From Paenibacillus macquariensis (GTDB taxonomy: Bacteria > Bacillota > Bacilli > Paenibacillales > Paenibacillaceae), in NCBI RefSeq assembly GCF_900156375.1, contig NZ_FTNK01000008.1, positions 1 to 64,000 on the forward strand: DNA of 64,000 nucleotides. The letters are read 5' to 3'. Positions 43,635-52,811 of this stretch are shown here, one piece after another. A program made the position numbers and the translations under genes. Within the stretch, counting starts at the first letter, position 1, and the number at the start of each line of letters is the position of its first letter. The notes below the pieces were generated by a model that worked only from the letters and a program-made list of their open reading frames with translations, was not told the DNA's origin and searched no databases.

Positions 43635-45659
43635 ATGGAACTGAACCTTGACAATTTTGAAATTTTAACGCAAGAAGAGAAACGCGTTATTGCTGAAATG
43701 AACAACACCTACAAGGTGTATACGGAGAGGGGGACAATTCCCGAACTGTTTACGCGGCAAGCGTCTGTAGCTCCAGAACGGATTGCAATCAAAGATATGG
43801 ATAGCAGCATGACTTATCGCGAGCTTGAGCAGGAGTCGAACCGTATTGCCCGAATTCTGAACCGTGCAGGTGTTGAGCCGGGCCAGTTGGTGGTAGTTAT
43901 GACGGAAAGAGGAATGGGGCTCTTGACAGCTGTTTTCGGAGTATTGAAAGCGGGAGGAGCATACGTCCCTATCGATCCAAATTACCCGGAGAAACGAATT
44001 CGATATATGCTTCATGACAGCGCTTGTCGAGTACTGGTAACCGATTCCGCCAACCTGGAAGCTCTCATCGGTTTCTTACCCGAGACAGTTTCGGTAATTG
44101 TATGTCTAGATCATACTTCTATTCAGTCGGATCGTTACTTGGTTTACCAACGGGCAGATATCGAGTCGGAGGATAATGGGGCATGGACGTGTCTGGCCAG
44201 CGAGCAAAATCTTGCTTACGTTATTTATACCTCTGGGTCTACCGGGGAGCCGAAAGGGGTAACGATTTCTCACGAAGCGGTCTTAAATACTCTCTTTTGG
44301 CTTCAGGAGACGTTCCAATTAACGGAAACGGATGTGATAGCCCAGAAGACATCGGCTAGCTTCACTGACTCAGTGTGGGAATTTTTCTGGCCGCTGATAT
44401 ACGGTGCGAACATTTCCATAATTCGAAGTGAAACTGTTAAAGACCCTCGTAAGCTGTACGAACAGCTTCTGAAGGATGAAGTCTCGATCACGCAGTTTGT
44501 ACCAGCACAGATGAGCCTCTTTTTGGATGAAGTCAAGGCCGAAATTTCGGGTGATCCGCTTCCGGCATTGAAATGGGTGTTCAACGGTGGCGAAGCGCTG
44601 CTCGTGAATATGGTCAGGGATTGGTTCGACACGTTTGGAAATGCGAAGATTGCTAACATATACGGTATGACTGAGTCGGCCATCTATGCAACAAACTTCG
44701 TAATCGAGAATAGGCCAGCGGAGGGCGTATTAAGAATCCCACTGGGGAGACCGATTTCCAATACGAGAGTTTTCATTCTTGATCATCAGGGCCAGCTTTG
44801 CCCTTTTAATGGGAAAGGAGAGATTTGCATTGGTGGAACAGGGCTTACGCAGGGATATTGGAATAAAGCCGATTTAAACGAGAAGGCTTTTACGAAGCAT
44901 CCGGCGACAGGAGAAAACCTATACAGGACAGGGGACCTCGGACTATTGCGTTCGGACGGAGTACTCGAATATTTGGGACGGAAAGACGATCAGGTTCAAA
45001 TTCGAGGGTTTCGCGTAGAGCTAAAAGAAGTTGAGCGGGCAGTGTCAGATTTCCATTTGGTCAAGGAGACGGCGGTTATTTCCGAGGAGGACTCATACGG
45101 GGTTAAGAGTCTCTTATGCTATTTTACCTCGAGTGAAATTGGGCTGGAAGTAAACGATTTGCTGGAATCGTTAAAGACGATTCTGCCGGATTATATGATT
45201 CCTTCTCATTTCATCGAATTGAACGAAATGCCGCTGACGTCCAACGGCAAAATTGATCGTAAAAACTTGCCTAAGATGGAGGGGCGCACGACACGAACCT
45301 TTGAATATGCAGCCCCTCGCAATGAGAAAGAGACAGTGATGGCACGCATATGGGCCAATATATTGAACAAAGATGAGAACGATATTGGTATACATGACAG
45401 CTTCTTCGAAATTGGGGGCACTTCGATTTCGATCGTTCGATTGCATCGCAGAATTAAACAGGAGCTGGGTCATGACGTAACGGTTGCCGATCTTTTCTCC
45501 TATCCTACCATCACAGCGTACTTTGATCATTTTGAGAATCGGAATAATGGCGATGATAAACTGGATCAGGATCTGATGAGTCTGCTGGATCAAATTGAGA
45601 GTGGATCCATCGATGTGTCTCAATCCATGAACGCACTGAATAGTCTTAAGGAGGGATAA
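43635..45659 (+). CDS. NRPS A-T didomain with an atypical substrate pocket
   Basis: This 674-residue protein has A about 35-565 (AYVIYTSGSTGEPKG, YRTGDLG, GRKDDQVQIRGFR, NGKIDRKNLP) and T about 570-650 (FFEIGGTSISIVRL), plus an acidic helical tail (LMSLLDQIESGS) that may dock to the next protein. The pocket reads about T-D-W-Q-F-G-I-I-Y-K from SFTDSVWEF, TQFVPA, VFNGGE and NIYGMTESAIY. Asp235, which binds the alpha-amino group, is replaced by Thr, and an Asp sits at 236 instead. Such shifts are known for A domains that take beta-amino or other non-alpha substrates (beta-Ala code V-D-W...). There is no own C domain, so the C domain of the 37458 protein is the probable partner. The close relative at 54277 has nearly the same pocket. 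Confidence 0.87.
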   Translation: MELNLDNFEILTQEEKRVIAEMNNTYKVYTERGTIPELFTRQASVAPERIAIKDMDSSMTYRELEQESNRIARILNRAGVEPGQLVVVMTERGMGLLTAVFGVLKAGGAYVPIDPNYPEKRIRYMLHDSACRVLVTDSANLEALIGFLPETVSVIVCLDHTSIQSDRYLVYQRADIESEDNGAWTCLASEQNLAYVIYTSGSTGEPKGVTISHEAVLNTLFWLQETFQLTETDVIAQKTSASFTDSVWEFFWPLIYGANISIIRSETVKDPRKLYEQLLKDEVSITQFVPAQMSLFLDEVKAEISGDPLPALKWVFNGGEALLVNMVRDWFDTFGNAKIANIYGMTESAIYATNFVIENRPAEGVLRIPLGRPISNTRVFILDHQGQLCPFNGKGEICIGGTGLTQGYWNKADLNEKAFTKHPATGENLYRTGDLGLLRSDGVLEYLGRKDDQVQIRGFRVELKEVERAVSDFHLVKETAVISEEDSYGVKSLLCYFTSSEIGLEVNDLLESLKTILPDYMIPSHFIELNEMPLTSNGKIDRKNLPKMEGRTTRTFEYAAPRNEKETVMARIWANILNKDENDIGIHDSFFEIGGTSISIVRLHRRIKQELGHDVTVADLFSYPTITAYFDHFENRNNGDDKLDQDLMSLLDQIESGSIDVSQSMNALNSLKEG

Positions 45660-45663
45660 TGCA

Positions 45664-48600
45664 GTGAAGCTGGTTCAGAATTACTTATTAGCCCAGGTTG
45701 CAGCGAAAAATCTCTCTAAAATGGATGCTTTGCCGATGATAAAGGAACTTTTCGAGAATCAATCCAAAACGATTAAGGTTGACGATATTGCCATAATCGG
45801 AATGTCCTGCCGGTTTCCGGGTGCGAATGGAACGGATGAGTTTTGGAAAAACATGGCCAATGAAGTAGACTCGATTCGTGATTTTCCCGAGAACCGCAAA
45901 CAGGATGTAGATCGTCCAATACGCGACTACTTTAAGGGAAAGCGTCATGCCCCTGACCTGAACTATCGTCGAGGTGCATATTTGGATCGCGTTGATCTTT
46001 TTGATGCTCAATTTTTTAATATTACGCCGGTAGAGGCGCGATGCATGGATCCTCTCCAGCGCATATTTCTTGAAGTCACGTGGGAAGCCATCGAGAATGC
46101 TGGATATTCCGAGAAAGAGCTCTACGGTTCCCGTACCGGGGTGTATGTCGGCGATACCGACGCTGACTACTTAAAGCTCATTCAAGAGATGGAGCCATAT
46201 GCTTTACCTGGAAATACCCTATCTGTAATTGCGAGCCGGATTGCATATATGCTGAATCTCTCAAGCGGCAGCCACTTAATTGATACGGCTTGCTCGGCAT
46301 CGCTAGCCGCCGTACACCATGCTATAAAAGGACTGATAACAGGCGATTGCGAGATGGCTATCGCAGGGGGCTTGAATCTCACCTTATTCCCGATTGACGA
46401 AGGGCTTGCAGATATCGGCATAGCATCTCCTGATTCAGTAGCACGTACTTTCGACGCTGCGGCTAACGGGACCGTATGGGGTGAGGGATGCGGCGTCATC
46501 ATTCTAAAAACACTGGAGAAGGCAAAGAAAGACGGGGATTATATTCATGCCGTTATTAAGGGCAGCTCTATGAATTCCGATGGCAGATCCAATGGAATCA
46601 CGGCACCAAGCGCATTGGCTCAAACCGAGCTGATCAAGGAGGCATGGCGCAACGCGGGAGTTCCACCCCACACCGTCACGTATTTTGAAGCTCACGGCAC
46701 TGGAACCAGACTGGGAGATCCTATAGAGATCGAGGGCATTTCGAATGCCTTTAGAAGTTATACGGATGAGCGTCAATTTTGCGCGCTGGGGGCGGTGAAA
46801 ACCAATATCGGGCATCTTGACACCGCTGCTGGTATCGCCGGGTTGATCAAATCTGTGCTCCTTTTGAAACATAAGCAGATACCTGCAACTTTGCATTTTA
46901 ATGAACCGAATCCGCATATCGCTTTCATCGACTCACCGGTTTATGTAAATACGGAACTGATCCCTTGGGAGACGATGGAAGATACGCCTAGGCGGGCGGG
47001 TGTCAGCGCGTTCGGAATTGCCGGAACAAATTGCCACGTCATTCTGGAAGAATATGAGGATGTCGGCATTTCCCGGAGTCAGAAAGAACTGGAACCCGTG
47101 CCGCATCTGTTCACGCTGTCGGCGAAGAGCAAAGAATCGTTTATTCAATTGGTGGATTGCTACCGCACTTATTTAGCCGAAACGGACAGTTCGTTTACTG
47201 ATATATGCTTTACGAGCAATTACGGCCGGGGGCACTATACATACCGTCTTGCTATTATCGTAACGAGTCTTGAGGAATTGCAAGCAAAGCTAGACATTTT
47301 CGGGAGTACGAGCGAAGCAGGTCGCGACAAATTGAAAGAGCAAGGCATCTATTATACTTTTTTGTCTAAAAGAGTCGAGAAACGCACTGTAGCCGATTCC
47401 GACTACAGTGTTAACACTGTAGTGAAAGAGTACATGCTCGGGAGTGAAATTAACTGGGAATATTTATATACAGCGGATCAGAGACGCCGGGTTCCTCTTC
47501 CGTTCTATCCGTTCTCGGGTAAACGTCACTGGTTCGATTATGTACCGGAACAGGAAGCGGTACAGGCAACGATAAGGGTGCAGGCATCTTCGCAGGCGAT
47601 TGACAATTGGTTCTACCAGATGCAATGGGTACGGAAGCCGTTGGAACCGGTCGAACAGAGCCAGACCGTTGAAGGCCCTTGGTTGATTTTGGCCGACGAT
47701 GAAGGAATTGCCGCGGCAATGAACGATCGGGCGAGTACGTTAGGTAAGGATTCGATTTTGGTCGAAGCCGCAGATGGTTTTGCTAAAGTTTCCGCTTTTC
47801 GGTATCGCATTAACCCGGCTTCGCCTGAGGATTACTTAACACTTGTAGCGGAGTTAGCCGACTGCGATTCGTTGCGGCATCTTCGCGGAATCATTCATTT
47901 GTGGACGTGCACGGACATTCGCAGCAGCCTGAGAAGCTTGCAAGATCTGCATGCTAGCCAGGAAAAAGGCGTGCTTAGTCTGTTCCATCTATTACATGCA
48001 TTAAAGGTGTATGAGGTTCAACAGTCTCTTGATATAAAAATTGTCTCCAACTATGCGAACCTTGTAAATAAAGATGATACGTACATCTTCCCGGAAAAGG
48101 CTTCGCTATGGGGAATGATGAAAGTGGCGGCGCAAGAGTTTGCAGAGTACCGTTTTAGCAGCATAGATATCGAGACGATCGGACGGACAGCGGAAGAGTC
48201 GGCTTCGGAGGTTATGCGAGAATTGGCACCCGGCCAACATGCGGGTGATCAGGTAGTGGCATGGAGAAGCGATGTAAGGTATACGCAGCAGCTGGAAAGA
48301 GTAGAATTGTCCAAGCTTCCGCGTAAAGAAATTAAAGTGAGGGAAGAAGGGGTCTATCTTATTGCCGGTGGTGTTGGGGTTGTCGGGATGGAGACGTGCA
48401 AATATTTGGCCCGGCGAGTCGGCGTAACGTTTGTCATTATTCATCGCCTGCCGCTTCCGTCTCGAGAACAATGGGACGAGGTATTAAGGAATAACGATAA
48501 TCCGCAGGCTGGGGAAAGAATTCGAAATCTATTGGCATTGGAAGAGTTAGGCTCGAAAGTTTGCTACTATGCAGCCGATATAACCGATGAAGTCGCTATG

Positions 48601-49668
48601 AGAAAAGTGATGAATGATGTGAAAGACAGGTTCGGACAGGTCCATGGAGTCATTAACGCTACCATGCATCTGGAGGAAGGACGTATTGAACAGCAGGACC
48701 GGACTGCGATTCTCCGGAATATGGAATCGAAAATCGCAGGAACATGGGTACTCAATGAAGTTACGAAAGACCAACAGTTGGATTTTGTATTATTGTTCTC
48801 TTCATTCGCTTCAGTTCTTGGCGGTGCTGGACTCAGCGGCTACGCTGCAGCCAACGCGTTTATGGACCAATATGTCCACTACCAAAGCCGTCGCGGGATT
48901 GAGATGACTGCCATCAATTGGTCCTTTTTTGAAATGGGTGCAACTTCTAATCAAATGTCGGATCACGAATTGTCGTTTCCGATTTCTCGAGACGAGTATG
49001 GGCTATTATTGGATCGGGTGTTTAAGTACCAAATGACGCAGGTCGCAATAGCAAATATTCGAATTGAACGGTTGGTTCAAGCGTTGTCGTTGTTAAATAT
49101 TCAATTCTCCTCTTCGTTGACTCAGGAATGGATTGAACCGGTAAGCAGTCGCTTCGATGATGCCCCTTCGGGACAAATTCTTGAGTCCTATCAAGAACTG
49201 AAGAGAGTCATGCAATCTAACGAGGCGATTCATGACAGCTTGCAGCGCAACATTGAACTGGGAGCGAAATTTGTCGCTTTCGAAGAATTATTGTATGCGA
49301 CTTTGGAGCCGCACAAAGAGATAGCTGAATCGAACATAAGAAAACAATTCGAGCTTAAGGTAACGCTGCACGGAGCTGAGGGCGATTCACCAACGGAACG
49401 TATTTTGGGACAAATATGGGGTGAGGTGCTCGGGCTGGAACATATTGATGTGCATACTGACTTTTTCGAGAGCGGAGATTCCTTGATGCTCATGAGCGTC
49501 GTGACCAAAATTAATGAGCGACTATCGGTTGATCTGCCTATTAATATCTTTTTCCAGGAACCGACCGTGCATGGATTGAGCCGATGGATCGATGAAGCAA
49601 AAGGAACGGTCTTTGAGGAGACTGACGACATGGACGACATCCCTCTCTTGCCGCGACATTTTGGATAA
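45664..49668 (+). CDS. PKS, KS-KR-ACP (trans-AT type)
   Basis: This 1334-residue protein has a GTG start at 45664 after AGGAGGG. The N-terminal helix LVQNYLLAQVAAKN is a likely docking element for the A-T tail. KS spans about 40-470 (Cys210 in DTACSASL, HGTGT, NIGH), and the post-KS linker ends YPFSGKRHWFDY. The KR structural and catalytic halves lie at about 640-1150 (GGVGVVGMET, FSSFASVLGG, GYAAANAFMD). ACP is near 1240-1320. There is no AT, DH or MT domain. Predicted step: one C2 extension with keto reduction. The ACP site reads FFESGDSLML, one residue shorter than the usual FFExGGDSL, although the Asp-Ser pair is kept. It probably still works, but that loop is unusual. Confidence 0.9.
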   Translation: MKLVQNYLLAQVAAKNLSKMDALPMIKELFENQSKTIKVDDIAIIGMSCRFPGANGTDEFWKNMANEVDSIRDFPENRKQDVDRPIRDYFKGKRHAPDLNYRRGAYLDRVDLFDAQFFNITPVEARCMDPLQRIFLEVTWEAIENAGYSEKELYGSRTGVYVGDTDADYLKLIQEMEPYALPGNTLSVIASRIAYMLNLSSGSHLIDTACSASLAAVHHAIKGLITGDCEMAIAGGLNLTLFPIDEGLADIGIASPDSVARTFDAAANGTVWGEGCGVIILKTLEKAKKDGDYIHAVIKGSSMNSDGRSNGITAPSALAQTELIKEAWRNAGVPPHTVTYFEAHGTGTRLGDPIEIEGISNAFRSYTDERQFCALGAVKTNIGHLDTAAGIAGLIKSVLLLKHKQIPATLHFNEPNPHIAFIDSPVYVNTELIPWETMEDTPRRAGVSAFGIAGTNCHVILEEYEDVGISRSQKELEPVPHLFTLSAKSKESFIQLVDCYRTYLAETDSSFTDICFTSNYGRGHYTYRLAIIVTSLEELQAKLDIFGSTSEAGRDKLKEQGIYYTFLSKRVEKRTVADSDYSVNTVVKEYMLGSEINWEYLYTADQRRRVPLPFYPFSGKRHWFDYVPEQEAVQATIRVQASSQAIDNWFYQMQWVRKPLEPVEQSQTVEGPWLILADDEGIAAAMNDRASTLGKDSILVEAADGFAKVSAFRYRINPASPEDYLTLVAELADCDSLRHLRGIIHLWTCTDIRSSLRSLQDLHASQEKGVLSLFHLLHALKVYEVQQSLDIKIVSNYANLVNKDDTYIFPEKASLWGMMKVAAQEFAEYRFSSIDIETIGRTAEESASEVMRELAPGQHAGDQVVAWRSDVRYTQQLERVELSKLPRKEIKVREEGVYLIAGGVGVVGMETCKYLARRVGVTFVIIHRLPLPSREQWDEVLRNNDNPQAGERIRNLLALEELGSKVCYYAADITDEVAMRKVMNDVKDRFGQVHGVINATMHLEEGRIEQQDRTAILRNMESKIAGTWVLNEVTKDQQLDFVLLFSSFASVLGGAGLSGYAAANAFMDQYVHYQSRRGIEMTAINWSFFEMGATSNQMSDHELSFPISRDEYGLLLDRVFKYQMTQVAIANIRIERLVQALSLLNIQFSSSLTQEWIEPVSSRFDDAPSGQILESYQELKRVMQSNEAIHDSLQRNIELGAKFVAFEELLYATLEPHKEIAESNIRKQFELKVTLHGAEGDSPTERILGQIWGEVLGLEHIDVHTDFFESGDSLMLMSVVTKINERLSVDLPINIFFQEPTVHGLSRWIDEAKGTVFEETDDMDDIPLLPRHFG

Positions 49669-49747
49669 GTGAGATGCCGTGGCTATGATCTGGATCTTCT
49701 TCAAGGACGTGTAGCTCTATCAAATATAGGTAGGGAGTGGCGTAAGG

Positions 49748-51382
49748 ATGTTATATTGTGGTATTAAATTGACACATGACGGCTGTATAGCAGTTATTGA
49801 GGACAATAGGCTCGTTTTCAGTCATGAAGTAGAGAAGTTCAACAATAATAAACGTTATAGTGAAATCCCGGATACAAACTTTATTACTGAAGTACTCGGC
49901 ATGAACGGTTATGGGGTTTCGGACATTAATCTTTATAGCATTGACGGATGGGCGGGGTTAAAAGAGAGCGAAGTCAGAGTACGTTCCAACGGAACCGAGT
50001 TGAACGTGATCGTTGCCCCTTACCGGGAAGCTTCACTGTCTGCTGATTCACTAAAGACTTACGAGGGAAATGGCTTTATCATCGACGGACAATCGTTAGC
50101 ATATACGAGCTATTTGCACTCGACGACACATATCTTCAGCACGTATTGTGCGAGTCCGTTTTCGGAGAAGAGTGATCCTTGCTATATGCTTGTATATGAC
50201 GGTGGGATGTATCCCCGTCTCTATTATTTCGATCCCGCTCAAGGCAAGCTCGAGAATTTAGGTCCTTTGTTCATGTTTATGGGAAATATCTACTCGTTGT
50301 TCTCGCTGCATTTTAAACCATTTTTTAACGAGGGCTCAGGCCCACGGGTAGATGACCTATCGGTTGCAGGGAAGGTAATGGCGTATATTGCGCTTGGACA
50401 AGTACGGGAAGATTTAATTCAAATGTTTGGACGTGTTTATGAAAAACATTTTTCACCTTCACTGGAGTTTAGCTGGACATTTTCTCAAGAGGTACAACGA
50501 CAAGTTACCGAACAAGGAATCCCACATGCCGATGTATTAGCATCCTTTCACCAATATCTCGAACGGATGCTGGTCAACTGTCTAAACGAGAGAATTCGCA
50601 AGCACGGACGAAAGAGCCGGTATTTTGGTTTTGTTGGCGGATGCTCGCTGAATATTAAATGGAATAGTGCGATTCGGAACAGCGGTTTGTTTGATGAGAT
50701 GTTTGTTTCCCCATTCACGAATGATACGGGGACGGCAATTGGGGTGGCGTGCTGCGAGAGATATAAGCAAACCGGCAAAGTTCGCCTCGACTGGTCCGTG
50801 TACAGCGGACCTGCCATAGTGAAGAATGAGCCGGCGGAGGGTTGGAGCAGCAGGAACTGCTCCATTCATGAATTAGCTTCGCTACTTCATGTTACCCAAG
50901 ATCCTGTCGTTTTTTTGAGCGGAAACGCTGAGCTGGGGCCGCGGGCTTTAGGAAATCGAAGCATCCTCGCCGCTGCTGTACAGCCCCAAATGAAAGACCG
51001 GATGAACGAAATTAAGTGTAGGGAAGGCTACCGGCCAGTCTCTCCAATCTGTTTGGAGAAACGTGCATCGATGATATTTTCGCCGGGTACACGCGACCCT
51101 TATATGTTGTTTGACCACAAGCTTCGTGATGAATGGGCCGAACGAATTCCTGCCATTCGCCATCTGGATGGTACGGCCCGGCTTCAAACGGTCGGCCCGA
51201 ACGATAACGAGCGAATATATGAGCTTCTTCAAGAATATGAGCGCTTGAGTGGCATTCCGGTATTATGCAATACGAGCGCAAATACATTAGGCAGTGGATT
51301 TTTTCCAGACGTACGTTCTGCTACGGAATGGAATGGTACTAAGTATGTTTGGTGTGATGAAACGCTTTACGAAAAACGGTAA
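49748..51382 (+). CDS. Carbamoyltransferase, NodU/CmcH/TobZ family
   Basis: This is an intact 544-residue protein. The N-terminal ASKHA-fold (Kae1-like) part starts GIKLTHDGCIAVIEDNRL and has VYDGG and GFVGGCSLNIKWNSAI, with metal and nucleotide contacts. The C-terminal YrdC-like part has GNAELGPRALGNRSIL, KCREGYRPVSP and GIPVLCNTSAN. Family members activate carbamoyl phosphate with ATP and transfer the carbamoyl group to a hydroxyl (or an amine) of a natural product. The KR-made hydroxyls of this pathway are plausible acceptors. It lies between the KS-KR-ACP protein and the trans-acting AT, with gaps of 79 and 46 bp, so it is part of the same operon. Confidence 0.9.
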   Translation: MLYCGIKLTHDGCIAVIEDNRLVFSHEVEKFNNNKRYSEIPDTNFITEVLGMNGYGVSDINLYSIDGWAGLKESEVRVRSNGTELNVIVAPYREASLSADSLKTYEGNGFIIDGQSLAYTSYLHSTTHIFSTYCASPFSEKSDPCYMLVYDGGMYPRLYYFDPAQGKLENLGPLFMFMGNIYSLFSLHFKPFFNEGSGPRVDDLSVAGKVMAYIALGQVREDLIQMFGRVYEKHFSPSLEFSWTFSQEVQRQVTEQGIPHADVLASFHQYLERMLVNCLNERIRKHGRKSRYFGFVGGCSLNIKWNSAIRNSGLFDEMFVSPFTNDTGTAIGVACCERYKQTGKVRLDWSVYSGPAIVKNEPAEGWSSRNCSIHELASLLHVTQDPVVFLSGNAELGPRALGNRSILAAAVQPQMKDRMNEIKCREGYRPVSPICLEKRASMIFSPGTRDPYMLFDHKLRDEWAERIPAIRHLDGTARLQTVGPNDNERIYELLQEYERLSGIPVLCNTSANTLGSGFFPDVRSATEWNGTKYVWCDETLYEKR

Positions 51383-51428
51383 TGGTTCTTTATAAGGTTG
51401 CGGATTATTATTTGGGGAGTGTGTATAC

Positions 51429-52679
51429 ATGAGTAAAGTTGGATTGTTGTTCCCGGGTCAGGGTTCGCAATATATCGGGATGGGCAAAAGTTTATACGAA
51501 CAATATGCGGTTGCTAGGGAAACGTTCGAGGAGGCCAACGAAGTACTGGAGTTTAATCTGTCATCCCTTTGTTTTGAAGGTGCGATGGACGAGTTGACTA
51601 TGACCTTCAATGCCCAACCAGCAATTTTGACCGCTAGTGTGGCAGCCTTTCGCGTGTTGCTGCAGGAACTCCGATTAACTCCGACCTTTGCGGCGGGGCA
51701 CAGCCTTGGAGAGTTTTCAGCACTTACATGCACAGGAGCCATCAAGTTTGAGGATGCGCTACGAATTGTCCGCAAACGCGGATTGCTTATGCAAGATGCA
51801 GTCGTTTCCAATGAAGGGGCCATGCTGGCAATCATCGGCCTTAGCGATCTGGAAGTTGAAGCGGTCTGTGAAGAGGTGTCCACCGGCTATGGATCCATGG
51901 TAGTCGTTGCCAATTATAACTCTCACGATCAAATCGTTGTGTCAGGACACACTGCAGCAGTGGACATCGTCAAGGAAAAGCTCAGTGCCAAAGGCGTGAA
52001 GACGATAGCCCTGAAGGTTAGCGCGCCGTTCCATACGCCGCTAATGTATTCAGCGTTCGCCGGGCTGCGTGATGAACTGGAGAGCTGCTCGTATGGCAAA
52101 TTTGCATATCCTGTTATTTCTAATGTAACGGCTACGCCGTATTCTGATTCGAACTACATTGTCTCCAATTTGACGACCCAGCTATTCAAGCCGGTCCAAT
52201 GGCATAATAGTATTCAATACATGCTGAACCAAGGCGTACATTCCTTTATTGAAGTTGGACCAAAAAAAGTGTTGAAAAACCTGCTAACGGGTTATTCCAA
52301 AGTCCATCAGTCCGTGTCTTTCGAACATCCATTTGAAATCGGAGCTATTCGTGAAGCAGGCATAGAGAGCCATCCGGACGGGATGGGTCTTATTTCCAAA
52401 TGCATTGCTGTTGCAGTCTCGACTCAAAATCGGAATTGGGATAATGAGCATTATGAGACGGGCGTTGTGATTCCCTATAACAAACTTGTGGACTTAAGGG
52501 ATCAGTTGATTCAGTCGAATACAGAACCGACAATCGATCAATTGCAGTTCGCTCTAGATATGCTTAGGTCGATACTAGAGACCAAATTGACAACGAAAGA
52601 ACTTCAGCGGGAGCGATTCAATCAAATACTCACCAATACGTGTACACACGAGCTTTTCCCTTTATTCGAAGTATCCTGA
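51429..52679 (+). CDS. Free-standing malonyl transferase (trans-acting AT)
   Basis: This FabD-type acyltransferase of 416 residues has the oxyanion motif FPGQGSQYIGMG, Ser92 in GHSLGEFSA, Arg117 in RIVRKRG, and His202 in SAPFHTPLM, all typical of malonyl-specific enzymes. Residues after about 300 (from HPDGMGLISKC) form a C-terminal extension of about 110 residues beyond normal FabD length, and its function is unknown. None of the four KS proteins in the window has its own AT, so this enzyme should load malonyl on all their ACPs. It is the last of the G+C-richer genes before the A+T-rich second part of the cluster. Confidence 0.92.
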   Translation: MSKVGLLFPGQGSQYIGMGKSLYEQYAVARETFEEANEVLEFNLSSLCFEGAMDELTMTFNAQPAILTASVAAFRVLLQELRLTPTFAAGHSLGEFSALTCTGAIKFEDALRIVRKRGLLMQDAVVSNEGAMLAIIGLSDLEVEAVCEEVSTGYGSMVVVANYNSHDQIVVSGHTAAVDIVKEKLSAKGVKTIALKVSAPFHTPLMYSAFAGLRDELESCSYGKFAYPVISNVTATPYSDSNYIVSNLTTQLFKPVQWHNSIQYMLNQGVHSFIEVGPKKVLKNLLTGYSKVHQSVSFEHPFEIGAIREAGIESHPDGMGLISKCIAVAVSTQNRNWDNEHYETGVVIPYNKLVDLRDQLIQSNTEPTIDQLQFALDMLRSILETKLTTKELQRERFNQILTNTCTHELFPLFEVS

Positions 52680-52811
52680 TGCTAGTCTCGGAGAGAGTAA
52701 ATAAGGGAAGATTCGTAAATATGCAATCATGTCTCTACTAATTTTCATTGCCTCGTCTATTTCGAATATATAAGTTGAAATCTCAAATGATTGAGAATTG
52801 GAGGAATAATT

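Noticed and set aside
45664-49668. A hidden AT or DH domain between KS and KR
   Set aside because: After the post-KS linker (YPFSGKRHW) the sequence passes directly into the KR structural half. No GHSxG or HxxxGxxxxP motif was seen.
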